Positions 34,310-43,834 are shown, numbered from the stretch's first letter. The stretch is 64,000 bases of DNA from Nisaea denitrificans DSM 18348 (GCF_000426505.1 NZ_AUFM01000011.1:930001-994000), one strand, 5' to 3'. Numbers and translations: made by a program. Notes: generated by a model from the letters alone, not told the origin.

Positions 34310-37300
34310 TCACGCCCCTTGCGAGGCAATCGAGACCAGTTCCTGCATCAGCCCGGTCAAGCCGCGTACCCGCACATCCTTCTGCTCCCAAGCCCGGCGA
34401 TAGACCAACTTATGGTCCGGCCGGAGCTGGACGCTACCGGCCTGCTTCGCGATGAAGCCGACCAGCCCGCGCGGATTGGAGAAGTCGTTGTTCCGGAAAG
34501 TAATAACAGCGCCTTTCGGCCCCGCATCCACCCGCTCGACCCCGGCCAGCTTGCAGAGCTGCTTGATGGCAATGATCTTCAGCAGGTTCTCGACCTCCGG
34601 CGGCAGGGTTCCAAATCGGTCCGCTAATTCGGCGGCGAAGCTGTCGATCTCCGCCTCGTTCACCAGATTGGCTATGCGCCGGTAGAGGCTGAGCCGAACG
34701 GTCAGGTCCTGCACATAGTTTTCGGGGATGAGGACGGGGGTGCCGAGGGAGATCTGCGGCGTCCACTGCTCCTCCGGCTCCATGCTTTCGAAGCCTCCTT
34801 CCCGCGCCGCCTGCACAGCTTCCTGCAGCAAGTGCTGGTAAAGCTCGATACCGACTTCCTTCACCTGGCCCGACTGTTCCTCGCCCAGCAGGTTACCGGC
34901 GCCACGGATATCCATGTCGTGGCTGGCAAGACTGAACCCGGCGCCGAGACTGTCGAGGGTCTGCATCACTTCGAGCCGACGCTTGGCGTCCGCCGTCAGG
35001 ATCTTGGTCGGGTGCGTGGTCAGATAGGCATAGGCCCGGGTCTTGGAACGTCCAACACGGCCACGCAGCTGATAGAGCTGGGCCAGACCAAACATGTCCG
35101 AACGATGAATGATGATGGTATTCGCGTTCGGAATATCGAGACCGGACTCAACGATGTTGGTGCTGAGCAGGATGTCGTAGGCGCCGTCGCAGAACTTGGT
35201 CATGACATCTTCAAGCTCAGTCGGGCTCATCCGGCCATGTGCCGTGGCGATACGGACTTCCGGCACCAACTGGGTCAGCCGGTCATGCATGCGCGGCAGA
35301 TCGTCGAGGCGCGGGCAAACATAGAAGGTCTGACCGCCGCGATAATGCTCCCGCATGATGGCTTCACGGATGACCAGCCCGTCATAGGGCATGACAAAGG
35401 TGCGCACCGCCAGCCGGTCAACCGGCGGCGTTGTGATCAGACTCATCTGCCGGACCCCGCTCAGCGCCATCTGCAGCGTCCGCGGGATTGGCGTTGCGGT
35501 CAGGGTCAGGACGTGGATCGCCGAACGCAATTCCTTCAGGCGTTCTTTCTGGGCAACGCCGAAATGCTGCTCCTCGTCCACGATGACCATGCCGAGATTG
35601 GAGAAGCTGATGCTTTTCGCCAGCACGGCGTGGGTGCCGACGACGATGCTGCAATCACCGCTTGCCAGCTCTTCCTTGACCGCCGTCTGTTCCTTGGCCG
35701 GCACCATGCGGGAGAGTTGGCGCACTTTGACCGGCAGGCCCTTGAAGCGTTCCTTGAACTGGGCGAAATGCTGACGCGCCAGCAGCGTCGTCGGCACCAC
35801 CACGGCAACCTGATAGCCCTGCATGGCAACAACAAGGGCGGCACGCAACGCCACCTCGGTCTTGCCGAATCCGACATCGCCGCAGACCAGCCGATCCATC
35901 GGCCGGCCTTTGTTCAGATCGTCCAGCGTCTCTTCGATGGCGCGGAGCTGATCGTCTGTCTCGGTATAGGGGAACTTGGCGCAGAATTCGTCATAGACGC
36001 CGGTCGGCGTTGCAATCGGCTCGGCCTCACGAACCTCACGCTCCGCGGCGAGCCTAATCAGCTGCTCTGCCATGTCGCGCAGGCGTTTCTTGACCCTTGC
36101 CTTGCGTGCCTGCCAAGCGGCGCCGCCCAGTTTATCCAGTTGTGCACCGGATTCCTGTGAGCCGTAGCGGGACAACACCTCGATGCTCTCGACCGGCACG
36201 AACAACTTGTCTCCGCCGAGATAGAGCAACCGCAGGCAATCATGTGGCGCACCGCCGATCTCCAGGGTTTCCAGCCCGTCATACTGGCCGATCCCGTGCT
36301 CAACGTGGACCACGTAATCGCCTTCATGCAGGGCTGAGACTTCCTGCAGAAACTCCTCGCCCCGGCGCCCGCGCCGGATCGACGGGCGGGCCAGCCGCTC
36401 ACCGAGAATATCCTGCTCGGCAATGCACAGCAGATCGTCGCTGGCAAACCCCTGCTCCAGGGGAAGCACAACGGCTCCGGCAGTGCCTTTCGGCAGCTTC
36501 TGCGCCTCTTTCCAGGTGCTGACCGGCTCCAGCCGTTCCAACCCATGCTCATGCAGCAGGGAAACCAGCCTGTCCCGCGAGCCGGAGGTGTATCCGGCAA
36601 CCAGCACCCGGCGGCTTTCCGGCTCACCCAGAATGCGGTCGCGCACGGCGGCATAGAGATCCGTATCCGGCCGGGCCCTCGCCTCTGCGAAACCGACACC
36701 GCCATGTCCGCCGCAATCCAGAACCGTAGCCCCGTCGGCACCGCTTTCCGGCAGGTCGAACGGCGTGAAACGGGCGCTCGGCAGGTTTTCTTCGAGACTC
36801 AGCCAGTCGCGTTCATTGAGATAGAGGCTGTCAGGCGGCAATGGCCGGTAGACGCTCCCGCCGTCCGGTGTACCCCGGTCATAGAGGCTCTTGCGGGCCT
36901 CATAATATTCCTGGATGAGATCGAAACGCGCACTCATGGCCGCGTCCGCCTGATGATCGAATGTCACCGGCGCCGCGCCCGTGTAGTCGATCAGGGTCTC
37001 CAGATCCTCATGAAACAGCGGTAGCCAGTGCTCCATGCCAACATGTCGGCGGCCTTCGCTGATCGCCTCATAAAGCGGGTCCTTGGAAATCTCCCCGCCG
37101 AAATGGGTGCGATAGCCTGAACGGAAGCGCTTGATTCCCTCTTCATCGAGCCGGAACTCTCCGACCGGGAAAATCTCGAAGGCATCCAGCTTGCCAGTCG
37201 TGCGCTGGCTGACCGGGTCGAAAGCGCGGATCGTTTCCAGCTCATCGCCGAAGAAATCAAGCCGAAGCGGTTCTTCCGCGCCGGGCGGGAAGACATCGAG

Positions 37301-37816
37301 GATTCCGCCACGCACGGCATACTCCCCGGCCTCCCGGACCGTCGCCGCACGGGTGTAGCCGTTTGCCTCGAAAAACCGGGAGATATCCTCGACCGGTTTA
37401 CTGTCACCGGGCTTCAGGGCGAGCCCCACATCGGTGAAAAAGCTGCGCGGCGGAAGACGCTGCAACAGCGCGTTCACCGTTGTCAGCATTACGGCACCGC
37501 CGGAAAGGCCCGTTGAGGCAAGCCGGGCAAGTGTCTCAACCCGTTGGCTTATCAGGTCGCCATGCGGGGAGACGCGGTCATAAGGCAGACAATCCCAGGC
37601 GGGCAGGCTCAGTACCGTCTGTTCCGGCGCGAAAAAGCCAAGCGACTGGCGGAGAACGGCCAGGCGCGAGTCGTCCCGCGCCACATGCAGAACACCACCA
37701 TGGGCCGCGGCAATCTCGAGCAGGACACGCGCGTCGTGGCCTTCTGGTACGGATGAAAAAGCGGCAGATCCCGCCTTCGAAAGGGCAGATTTGTTGTAAA
37801 TCAAAAGACTATTCAA
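34310..37816 (-). CDS. mfd: Transcription-repair coupling factor
   Basis: A 1168-residue Mfd of normal length. The UvrB-like module is at 1-350; the RNA polymerase interaction domain begins LHEGDYVVHVEHGIGQYDGL near 480. The RecG-like motor has Walker A GDVGFGKTEVALR, DEEQHFGVAQKERLK, TATPIPRTLQMALSG and YQLRGRVGRSKTRAYAY; a TRCF C-terminal domain closes it. It removes stalled RNA polymerase and recruits UvrA. No ATG or GTG is available at the N-terminus; the TTG at 37816, inside the end of sdhE (8-base overlap), is the best start, with a TTG at 37804 as alternative. Confidence 0.96.
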   Translation of the reverse strand: MNSLLIYNKSALSKAGSAAFSSVPEGHDARVLLEIAAAHGGVLHVARDDSRLAVLRQSLGFFAPEQTVLSLPAWDCLPYDRVSPHGDLISQRVETLARLASTGLSGGAVMLTTVNALLQRLPPRSFFTDVGLALKPGDSKPVEDISRFFEANGYTRAATVREAGEYAVRGGILDVFPPGAEEPLRLDFFGDELETIRAFDPVSQRTTGKLDAFEIFPVGEFRLDEEGIKRFRSGYRTHFGGEISKDPLYEAISEGRRHVGMEHWLPLFHEDLETLIDYTGAAPVTFDHQADAAMSARFDLIQEYYEARKSLYDRGTPDGGSVYRPLPPDSLYLNERDWLSLEENLPSARFTPFDLPESGADGATVLDCGGHGGVGFAEARARPDTDLYAAVRDRILGEPESRRVLVAGYTSGSRDRLVSLLHEHGLERLEPVSTWKEAQKLPKGTAGAVVLPLEQGFASDDLLCIAEQDILGERLARPSIRRGRRGEEFLQEVSALHEGDYVVHVEHGIGQYDGLETLEIGGAPHDCLRLLYLGGDKLFVPVESIEVLSRYGSQESGAQLDKLGGAAWQARKARVKKRLRDMAEQLIRLAAEREVREAEPIATPTGVYDEFCAKFPYTETDDQLRAIEETLDDLNKGRPMDRLVCGDVGFGKTEVALRAALVVAMQGYQVAVVVPTTLLARQHFAQFKERFKGLPVKVRQLSRMVPAKEQTAVKEELASGDCSIVVGTHAVLAKSISFSNLGMVIVDEEQHFGVAQKERLKELRSAIHVLTLTATPIPRTLQMALSGVRQMSLITTPPVDRLAVRTFVMPYDGLVIREAIMREHYRGGQTFYVCPRLDDLPRMHDRLTQLVPEVRIATAHGRMSPTELEDVMTKFCDGAYDILLSTNIVESGLDIPNANTIIIHRSDMFGLAQLYQLRGRVGRSKTRAYAYLTTHPTKILTADAKRRLEVMQTLDSLGAGFSLASHDMDIRGAGNLLGEEQSGQVKEVGIELYQHLLQEAVQAAREGGFESMEPEEQWTPQISLGTPVLIPENYVQDLTVRLSLYRRIANLVNEAEIDSFAAELADRFGTLPPEVENLLKIIAIKQLCKLAGVERVDAGPKGAVITFRNNDFSNPRGLVGFIAKQAGSVQLRPDHKLVYRRAWEQKDVRVRGLTGLMQELVSIASQGA

Positions 37817-38069
37817 CGAGTTTGAAGTTGCGGATCATGTCGAGGATGGGCGTTTCATACTCCTCCGGCGCTTCTTCCTGGCCGGTAATCCACTTGTAGA
37901 GCCGCGGATCGGGAATTTCGAGAAGGGTTTCATACGTATCGAGCCCTTCTTCATCAAGATCCGCAATATGGGTCCGGGCAAAGGCGCCGAGCAGCAGGTC
38001 GGTTTCCTTGGTGCCGGTATAGGCGCTGCGATAGATCAGCTTCTTACGCCTATCATCGAGACCGGTCAT
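37809..38069 (-). CDS. sdhE: SdhE-type FAD assembly factor for succinate dehydrogenase
   Basis: An 86-residue helical protein of the SdhE/SDHAF2 family, which helps attach FAD covalently to SdhA. The start ATG at 38069 has AAGGAG 8 bases upstream. The family pattern appears as YRSAYTGTKETDLLLGAFA, ending LDEEGLDTYETLLEIPDPRLYKWI, here cited in part. The usual RGxxE motif reads T18-G19-T-K-E22, so the Arg is missing while the functionally crucial Gly remains. It is followed by mfd with an 8-base overlap and lies divergent from recG, an arrangement common in alphaproteobacteria. Confidence 0.9.
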   Translation of the reverse strand: MTGLDDRRKKLIYRSAYTGTKETDLLLGAFARTHIADLDEEGLDTYETLLEIPDPRLYKWITGQEEAPEEYETPILDMIRNFKLVE

Positions 38070-38191
38070 ACGGCGCACTCCTTGTTTGTCAACGCGTTGC
38101 GCTAGGATATAAATCGAAGTCCTGGCATGTCAGCCCCCGGGAAAACGGCCAGCGGCGACGAGCCGCGCCCTTAATAGCATCGGCGAGAAAA

Positions 38192-40273
38192 TTGCGACCG
38201 GAAATTCTCTATTCCCTTTTTGCCGATACGACCCGCCTTCCCGGCGTCGGTCCGCGTATCGCTAAATTGCTGGAGACGCTGGCCGGAAAAGCGGTCGTGG
38301 ATCTGCTTTGGCACCTGCCGAGTGGAATCATAGACCGCCGCTTCAATCCGCGCATTGCCGAGGCGCCGGACGATGTGATTGCCACCCTGCACGTCACCGT
38401 GGTCGAGCACCGGCCGGGACGCAGCCGCAAACAGCCCTATCGAGTGCTCGCGGAGGATGAGAGCGGCCAGCTCGATATCGTCTTCTTCAATGCGAAAGCT
38501 GACTATGTGGCGCAGATGCTGCCCATCGGCAGCCGTCGCGTGGTCAGCGGCAAGGTCGAGCATTTTAACGGCCGCCTGCAGATGACCCATCCGGATCACA
38601 TGGTTGCGGAAGAGGATGCCGACTCGATCATGCAAGTGGAGCCGACCTATCCACTGACCGGGGGCCTAACCCAGAAGACATTGAGAAAGGCCATAACGGC
38701 AGGACTTGCAGGCGTGCCGGAATTGCCGGAATGGGGAAACAAGCCGTTCCTCGCGGTCCAGCAGTTCCCCGCTTGGCGCGAAGCCTTGCTGGCAGCGCAC
38801 GCGCCCGGCTCGCTGGAGGATATCGATCCGCAGGCTCAGCCAAGGCGCCGTCTCGCATATGATGAGTTGCTGGCGAACCAGCTCGCGCTGGCTTTGGTCA
38901 GGGCCCATCAGAAGCGCCAGAAAGGACGCGCCGTCGAGGGGGATGGAACGCTGCGCCGCCAGGCCGAGGCCGCCCTTCCCTTCAAACTCACAGGCGCGCA
39001 GGCGACGGCGCTGACGGATATCTACAGGGATATGGCATCCCCTGAGCGTATGCTGCGTATGATTCAGGGCGATGTCGGTAGCGGCAAGACGGTCGTCGCG
39101 CTGCTGGCTATGCTGAATGCGGTGGAATGTGGCAGGCAGGCTGCCCTGATGGCCCCGACGGAAATCCTCGCGCGGCAGCATTATGCCTCAATGAAGCCGC
39201 TCGCGGAGGCGGCGGGCCTGCGGATAGCCGTTCTGACCGGACGGGACAAAGGCAAGGCCCGGGAGCAACTCCTCGCCGAGATTGCCGAGGGCGCGGTCCA
39301 TCTTGCCGTCGGTACCCACGCGCTTTTCCAGGAAAGCGTGGCATTCAAGGATCTGGCCCTCGCGGTGATCGACGAGCAGCACCGGTTCGGGGTCCATCAG
39401 CGGATGAGCCTCGGTGAAAAGGGGCATGCCGTTGATACGCTGGTGATGACGGCGACGCCGATCCCGCGGACGCTGACCATGACGGCTTATGGAGATCTCG
39501 ACGTCTCGCGGCTTACGGAGAAACCGCCGGGACGCCAGCCAATCGACACCCGGACGATCCCGATCGGACGGCTTTCCGAGGTTGCCGAGGCCGTTGGACG
39601 CAAGGCTGCCTCCGGAGCAAAGGCCTATTGGGTCTGCCCGCTGGTCGAGGAATCCGAGAAAATCGACGTTGCGGCCGCCGAAGAGCGATTCCAGCACCTG
39701 GATCGGCTCTATCCCGGGCGCGTCGGTCTCGTCCACGGCAAGATGAAAGCGGCTGACAAGGACGCCGTGATGGACAGTTTCAAGAACGGTCCGCTGGACA
39801 TTCTGGTCGCGACAACGGTGATCGAGGTCGGTGTCGACGTTCCTGATGCAACGGTTATCGTGATCGAACACGCCGAGCGGTTCGGACTGGCCCAGCTGCA
39901 CCAATTGCGCGGCCGGGTCGGACGGGGCAGCGCGGCGTCTACCTGCCTGCTGCTGTTCGGCTCACCTATTTCAGAAACCGGAAGGGCCCGGCTCGCCGTG
40001 ATGCGCGAGACAGAAGACGGATTCCGTATTGCGGAGGAAGATCTGAAACTGCGTGGAGCCGGGGAAATACTCGGAACCAAGCAGAGTGGTCTGCCGACTT
40101 TCCGTCTCGCGGATCTTGCCGTGCACAACGATCTGCTGACCGTTGCGCGCGATGATGCCCGGCTGGTGCTGACCAACGATCCCGATCTCAAGGGCGAGCG
40201 TGGAGAGGCCCTGCGCGTGCTGCTCTATCTGTTCGAACGGGATGCGGCGATCCGCTACCTACGTGGCGGTTAG
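38192..40273 (+). CDS. recG: ATP-dependent DNA helicase RecG
   Basis: A 693-residue helicase of normal length. The N-terminal wedge (OB fold) is at 1-230, LPGVGPRIAKLLE being typical. The motor has Walker A GDVGSGKTVVALLAM, the DEQH box in VIDEQHRFGVHQR, TATPIPRTLTMTAYG and LHQLRGRVGRGS. It regresses stalled replication forks and processes branched DNA. The start appears to be a TTG at 38192 that aligns with the usual first residue of alphaproteobacterial RecG (MRPEIL). No ATG is near. The stop overlaps that of a convergent RidA gene by 4 bases. Confidence 0.96.
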   Translation: MRPEILYSLFADTTRLPGVGPRIAKLLETLAGKAVVDLLWHLPSGIIDRRFNPRIAEAPDDVIATLHVTVVEHRPGRSRKQPYRVLAEDESGQLDIVFFNAKADYVAQMLPIGSRRVVSGKVEHFNGRLQMTHPDHMVAEEDADSIMQVEPTYPLTGGLTQKTLRKAITAGLAGVPELPEWGNKPFLAVQQFPAWREALLAAHAPGSLEDIDPQAQPRRRLAYDELLANQLALALVRAHQKRQKGRAVEGDGTLRRQAEAALPFKLTGAQATALTDIYRDMASPERMLRMIQGDVGSGKTVVALLAMLNAVECGRQAALMAPTEILARQHYASMKPLAEAAGLRIAVLTGRDKGKAREQLLAEIAEGAVHLAVGTHALFQESVAFKDLALAVIDEQHRFGVHQRMSLGEKGHAVDTLVMTATPIPRTLTMTAYGDLDVSRLTEKPPGRQPIDTRTIPIGRLSEVAEAVGRKAASGAKAYWVCPLVEESEKIDVAAAEERFQHLDRLYPGRVGLVHGKMKAADKDAVMDSFKNGPLDILVATTVIEVGVDVPDATVIVIEHAERFGLAQLHQLRGRVGRGSAASTCLLLFGSPISETGRARLAVMRETEDGFRIAEEDLKLRGAGEILGTKQSGLPTFRLADLAVHNDLLTVARDDARLVLTNDPDLKGERGEALRVLLYLFERDAAIRYLRGG

Positions 40274-40665
40274 TTCTTGGGGGTGCAGATCGCTTCTGCT
40301 TCGATCTCAACAAGCCAGTCCGGGTCGACGAAACAGGGGACTTCCATAACGGTAGTCGCCGGGCGAATGTCCGAGAAGACCTCCCCGTGCGCCCGGGCCG
40401 CCTCTTTCCAGGTTTTTGCGTCCGTCACCAGAATGCGTGTCCGGATGACGTCCTCGATCGAACCACCGGCATCCTCAATGGCTTTACGGACGATTTCGAG
40501 GCAGCGCACGGTCTGCCGGTAAACATCCCCAACTCCATCAGTCTTTCCGTCGGCACCAATCGGCGCCGTTCCGGCGACAGAGATGAAATCACCAACCCGG
40601 ACGGCGCGGCTGAAACCGATAATCGGCTCGAGATAAGACCCCGAAGAAACAAGTCTACGTTGCAT
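40270..40665 (-). CDS. RidA (YjgF/YER057c/UK114) family protein
   Basis: A 131-residue Rid protein. SRAVRVGDFISVAGTAPIG is the typical first strand pair and SDIRPATTVMEVPCFVDPDW carries the Arg that contacts the imine or carboxylate. Active RidA enzymes hydrolyse reactive enamine/imine intermediates from PLP enzymes. The sequence departs from archetypal RidA (it is longer at the N-terminus and reads VPCFVDPDWLVEIEAEA), so it may be one of the Rid4-7 groups with unknown activity. It converges with recG. Confidence 0.88.
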   Translation of the reverse strand: MQRRLVSSGSYLEPIIGFSRAVRVGDFISVAGTAPIGADGKTDGVGDVYRQTVRCLEIVRKAIEDAGGSIEDVIRTRILVTDAKTWKEAARAHGEVFSDIRPATTVMEVPCFVDPDWLVEIEAEAICTPKN

Positions 40666-40701
40666 TTTTTATCCATATTTTCAGGTGGTCAGAGGCGCTT
40701 G

Positions 40702-41400
40702 TTACTCTGCCTTCTCGACATGAATAACGGGCTTTTCCCGCTCGGACGATGGCCGGCGGTCAGGCGGTGTGACGATCCCGGCGGAAATCACCATCTTGAT
40801 TCCCTCTTCGACGGTCATCGTCAGGCGATATACATCCCGGTTCGGCAGAAACAGCAGGAAACCGGATGTCGGGTTCGGCGTCGTCGGCAGGAAGACATTG
40901 ACCATCGTATCGTCGGTCACGTTCTGCACTTCGCCAACCGTGCCGCCGGTGATAAAGCCGACGGCCCATATGCCGCGCCGTGGATATTCGATCAGAACCA
41001 CTTCCCGGAAAGCGCTCGACTGCTGCGCCATAACGGTTTCCATGATCTGTTTAATGGCGCTGTAGACATTGCGAACCACTGGCATGCGGGCCAGTAAATG
41101 CTCGCTAAACCGGATCATCCAGCGCCCCAGAATACCGGCCGTCAGCCAGCCGATCAGGGTCAGGGAAACCAGCATGACGATAAGGCCGATGCCGGGAACG
41201 GAGAACGGCAGGAAGTTCTCCGGATTATATTTCTGCGGGATCAGCGGCATCACCTGATTATCGATGAAATCGACGATAACCCAGGTCAGATAAAGCGTGA
41301 TTCCAATAGGCGCCGTCACCAGGATTCCGGCAAACATATAGGCACGCATACGGCCGAAAAATGTTGGCCGGACGACGCCCGAATTCTTCTCTTTGGTCAT
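40702..41400 (-). CDS. DUF502 membrane protein
   Basis: A 232-residue protein with two long membrane helices (about 20-45 and 67-92) and a C-terminal soluble part. ITLYLTWVIVDFIDN, the RMPVVRNVYSAIKQ segment and VFLPTTPNPTSGFLLFLP are the DUF502 hallmarks. The family is widespread in Proteobacteria and in plants (LCV-like proteins); its function is not known. It lies 36 bases from the RidA gene on the same strand and 69 bases after the hydrolase gene. Confidence 0.88.
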   Translation of the reverse strand: MTKEKNSGVVRPTFFGRMRAYMFAGILVTAPIGITLYLTWVIVDFIDNQVMPLIPQKYNPENFLPFSVPGIGLIVMLVSLTLIGWLTAGILGRWMIRFSEHLLARMPVVRNVYSAIKQIMETVMAQQSSAFREVVLIEYPRRGIWAVGFITGGTVGEVQNVTDDTMVNVFLPTTPNPTSGFLLFLPNRDVYRLTMTVEEGIKMVISAGIVTPPDRRPSSEREKPVIHVEKAE

Positions 41401-41469
41401 TTGGAATGCCGCCTGATGCTCAATGCCCCAACCAGAACATATAGGGACAGAATGCTGCGACGCAAACGG

Positions 41470-42345
41470 TCACTCACTGCCAAGAAAATCTTTGAGTTCT
41501 TCCACGAGTCGGCCGGGCACTTCTTCGGGGATATAGTGCCCTGATGGAACCGCGCTCCCGGTCACAGCTTCGGTCGTATAGCGCTGCCAGACGGCCAATG
41601 GCTCGTAGAACCGGCCGATGATCCCTTTTTCGCCCCAGAGGGCGTGGATCGGAATGTCGAGTAATTGCTCCCTATCGGCGCGATCATGCTCCAGATCGAT
41701 GGTAGCAGCGGCGCGGTAATCCTCGCAGGTGGCATGGATAGTCTCTTTCATGGCGAAGCAGCGTTTGTATTCAGCCATGGCTTCCGGCGTTATCGCAGTT
41801 CCATCGGCCAGAAACTTCAACTTCTTTTCCAGGTAGAAAGCCGGGTCCTGTCCTATCATCCGCTCCGGATAGTCGGCAGGCTGGATCAGGAAGAACCAGT
41901 GATAGTAGGCCGCGGCAAAGGCCATGTCGGTCGTCTCGTACATATCCAGTGTCGGACAGATATCGAGTGTGCAGAGCCGGGTCACACGATCCCGGTGATC
42001 CCGGGCCAGCCGATGGCCGACGCGTGCACCGCGATCATGCCCGACAACAGAAAACTCCTCGATTCCGAGCGTGGACATGACTTCTGCCTGATCCAGCGCC
42101 ATTTCCCGTTTGGAATATGGAGTATGCGTAGGGTCAGTCGCCGGTTTTCCGCTGTCTCCGTAACCACGCAGGTCCGATGCCACGACGGTGAACTTCTCAG
42201 CCAGAATTGGCGCAACCTTGTGCCAAATCACATGCGTCTGGGGGTATCCATGCAGTAGCAGCAGGCCCGGCCCACGGCCGCCGACCACCAGATTGATCTC
42301 TGTTCCGGAAGTCGCGATGCGCTTCCGCTCAAATCCCTCAAACAT
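41470..42345 (-). CDS. Alpha/beta hydrolase, haloacetate (fluoroacetate) dehalogenase type
   Basis: A 291-residue hydrolase with an oxyanion turn HGYPQTHVIWH and nucleophile Asp104 in VVGHDRGARVGHRLA. All residues known from structural work on Rhodopseudomonas palustris fluoroacetate dehalogenase have counterparts: D104, R105, R108 (carboxylate binding), D128 and H270 (with the nucleophile, the triad), and H149, W150 and Y210 (halide pocket). It should hydrolyse haloacetates to glycolate. The general epoxide-hydrolase family is close, so activity towards fluoride is inference. No glycolate or halide transport gene is adjacent. Confidence 0.82.
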   Translation of the reverse strand: MFEGFERKRIATSGTEINLVVGGRGPGLLLLHGYPQTHVIWHKVAPILAEKFTVVASDLRGYGDSGKPATDPTHTPYSKREMALDQAEVMSTLGIEEFSVVGHDRGARVGHRLARDHRDRVTRLCTLDICPTLDMYETTDMAFAAAYYHWFFLIQPADYPERMIGQDPAFYLEKKLKFLADGTAITPEAMAEYKRCFAMKETIHATCEDYRAAATIDLEHDRADREQLLDIPIHALWGEKGIIGRFYEPLAVWQRYTTEAVTGSAVPSGHYIPEEVPGRLVEELKDFLGSE

Positions 42346-42404
42346 TCTGTTCCGCTTCCGTTTCCGCCCGTGGCACTCTCAGTCTTCAATTTATGGAGAT
42401 GACC

Positions 42405-43598
42405 ATGCAGGTCCCGGCGGCGCGCGGCAATAATGACATTCCGGCTTTCGGTTCCCCTGTTCGGGCAGCCTTTGCGCTGGAACGCGATTACGCGCATTTG
42501 AACCATGGCTCGTACGGCGCCACGCCGGTTTCCGTGCTCGCCGACCAACGGGTCTGGCAGGATCGTCTGGAACGTGAGCCGAGCCGGTTCATGGATAGGG
42601 AGTTCCGGCCTGGTCTGCGTGCGGCTGCTGCTGCCCTCGCCCCGCGTATCGGAGCCGATGCTGACGGTATCGCGATGGTCGAGAATGCGACCGGCGCGGT
42701 GAATGCCGTGCTTCGAGGGCTCGACCTCGCTCCAGGCTCCAACATTCTGGTGACGGACCAGACCTATCCCGCAGTGCGCAATACGGCCGATTATGTCGCG
42801 TCCCGCTGCGGCGCCAAGGTGCGGGCACTCTCCCTGCCTTTCCCCGCTTCGGACACGGACGACATTCTGCAGCGGTTCAAAGCCGCGCTTAATCCAGCCC
42901 CTGCCCTTGTCATTCTCGATCATGTGACCTCGCCGACAGCGCTTGTCCTGCCCGTGGCAGAGATGGCAAAGGCCGCGCGGGAAGCCGGTGCGCTCGTCCT
43001 GATCGACGGTGCGCATGCGCCCGGCATGCTCGCGCTCGACATCTCCTCGCTCGACTGCGACTGGTACACGGGGAATTGCCATAAATGGATGTTCGCCGCG
43101 AAAGGATGTGCCTTTCTGTGGACCGCGCCGGAGCACAGGGCGAGCACGCACCCCCTGGTGATCTCTCACGGCTATTCAGACGGCTACATAGACGAGTTCG
43201 ACTGGGTTGGGACCCGAGATGCCTCGGCGCAACTCTCCCTGCCTGCCGCACTCTCGTTCATGGATGCTTACGGGACGGATAATATCCGGCGGCACAATAC
43301 GGAACTCGCCAATCGGGCGGCTAACCTGCTGGCTGCCGCATGGAACACTGAGCGCGGCTCAGGACAGGCGCTGACAGGATCGATGGCGACGATACGCCTC
43401 CCGGATGGTCTTGGAGACAGTCAACAGGATGCGGACGCTTTGCGGGCGGATCTGGTCGATCACGACAGAATTCAGGTCCCGATCCGCTACATGGCCGGCA
43501 ATCTCTGGTGCCGAATCTCAGCGCAGATCTACAATGATGTCACGGAGTATGAGAAATTGGCCCAAGCGATAAAGCGAAAATCAGAGGGCAAAACCTAG
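42405..43598 (+). CDS. Class V aminotransferase-fold PLP enzyme (isopenicillin N epimerase-like)
   Basis: A 397-residue PLP enzyme. The start LNHGSYGATPVSV is typical of the isopenicillin N epimerase-like group, DREFRPG follows, the PLP Asp is in VLIDGAHAPG and the Schiff-base Lys in TGNCHKWMFAAKGCAF. Members include racemases, desulfurases and ergothioneine-type C-S lyases, so no reaction can be stated. GGAG before the ATG at 42405 is preferred to the ATG at 42393. It is divergent from the dehalogenase-like gene, and its stop overlaps the next convergent gene by 4 bases. Confidence 0.83.
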   Translation: MQVPAARGNNDIPAFGSPVRAAFALERDYAHLNHGSYGATPVSVLADQRVWQDRLEREPSRFMDREFRPGLRAAAAALAPRIGADADGIAMVENATGAVNAVLRGLDLAPGSNILVTDQTYPAVRNTADYVASRCGAKVRALSLPFPASDTDDILQRFKAALNPAPALVILDHVTSPTALVLPVAEMAKAAREAGALVLIDGAHAPGMLALDISSLDCDWYTGNCHKWMFAAKGCAFLWTAPEHRASTHPLVISHGYSDGYIDEFDWVGTRDASAQLSLPAALSFMDAYGTDNIRRHNTELANRAANLLAAAWNTERGSGQALTGSMATIRLPDGLGDSQQDADALRADLVDHDRIQVPIRYMAGNLWCRISAQIYNDVTEYEKLAQAIKRKSEGKT

Positions 43599-43834
43599 TT
43601 CAGCTTGCTGCGGAACTTCTTCTCGAGATAGGCGAGGATTTCGCTCTTACGGGCGCCGTTATCCTCGCGAGCCAGCTTGAAGAGCCGGGATGCTTCATTA
43701 TCTCGCGGCGGTTCGGGCTGTGGCTGTTGCCCCATCTGTAATAGAGCGGCTTGTCTGGCCTGTTCCAGGACCCGGGGATCGATCTTCTTGCGGATCTCCC
43801 GCATCATCAGAAGCAGCTTCTTACGTTCATCCAT
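43595..43834 (-). CDS. Small conserved-type hypothetical protein
   Basis: A 79-residue, highly charged, probably helical protein: MDERKKLLLMMREIRKKIDP at the start, a Gln/Pro-rich linker (QPQPEPP) and a C-terminal helix ending YLEKKFRSKLN. A GGGAG ribosome site lies 8 bases before the ATG at 43834, which rules out the longer open frame. I do not recognise a family. No signal or membrane segment. It shares a 4-base stop overlap with the aminotransferase gene and follows the PilZ-like gene on the same strand. Confidence 0.65.
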   Translation of the reverse strand: MDERKKLLLMMREIRKKIDPRVLEQARQAALLQMGQQPQPEPPRDNEASRLFKLAREDNGARKSEILAYLEKKFRSKLN

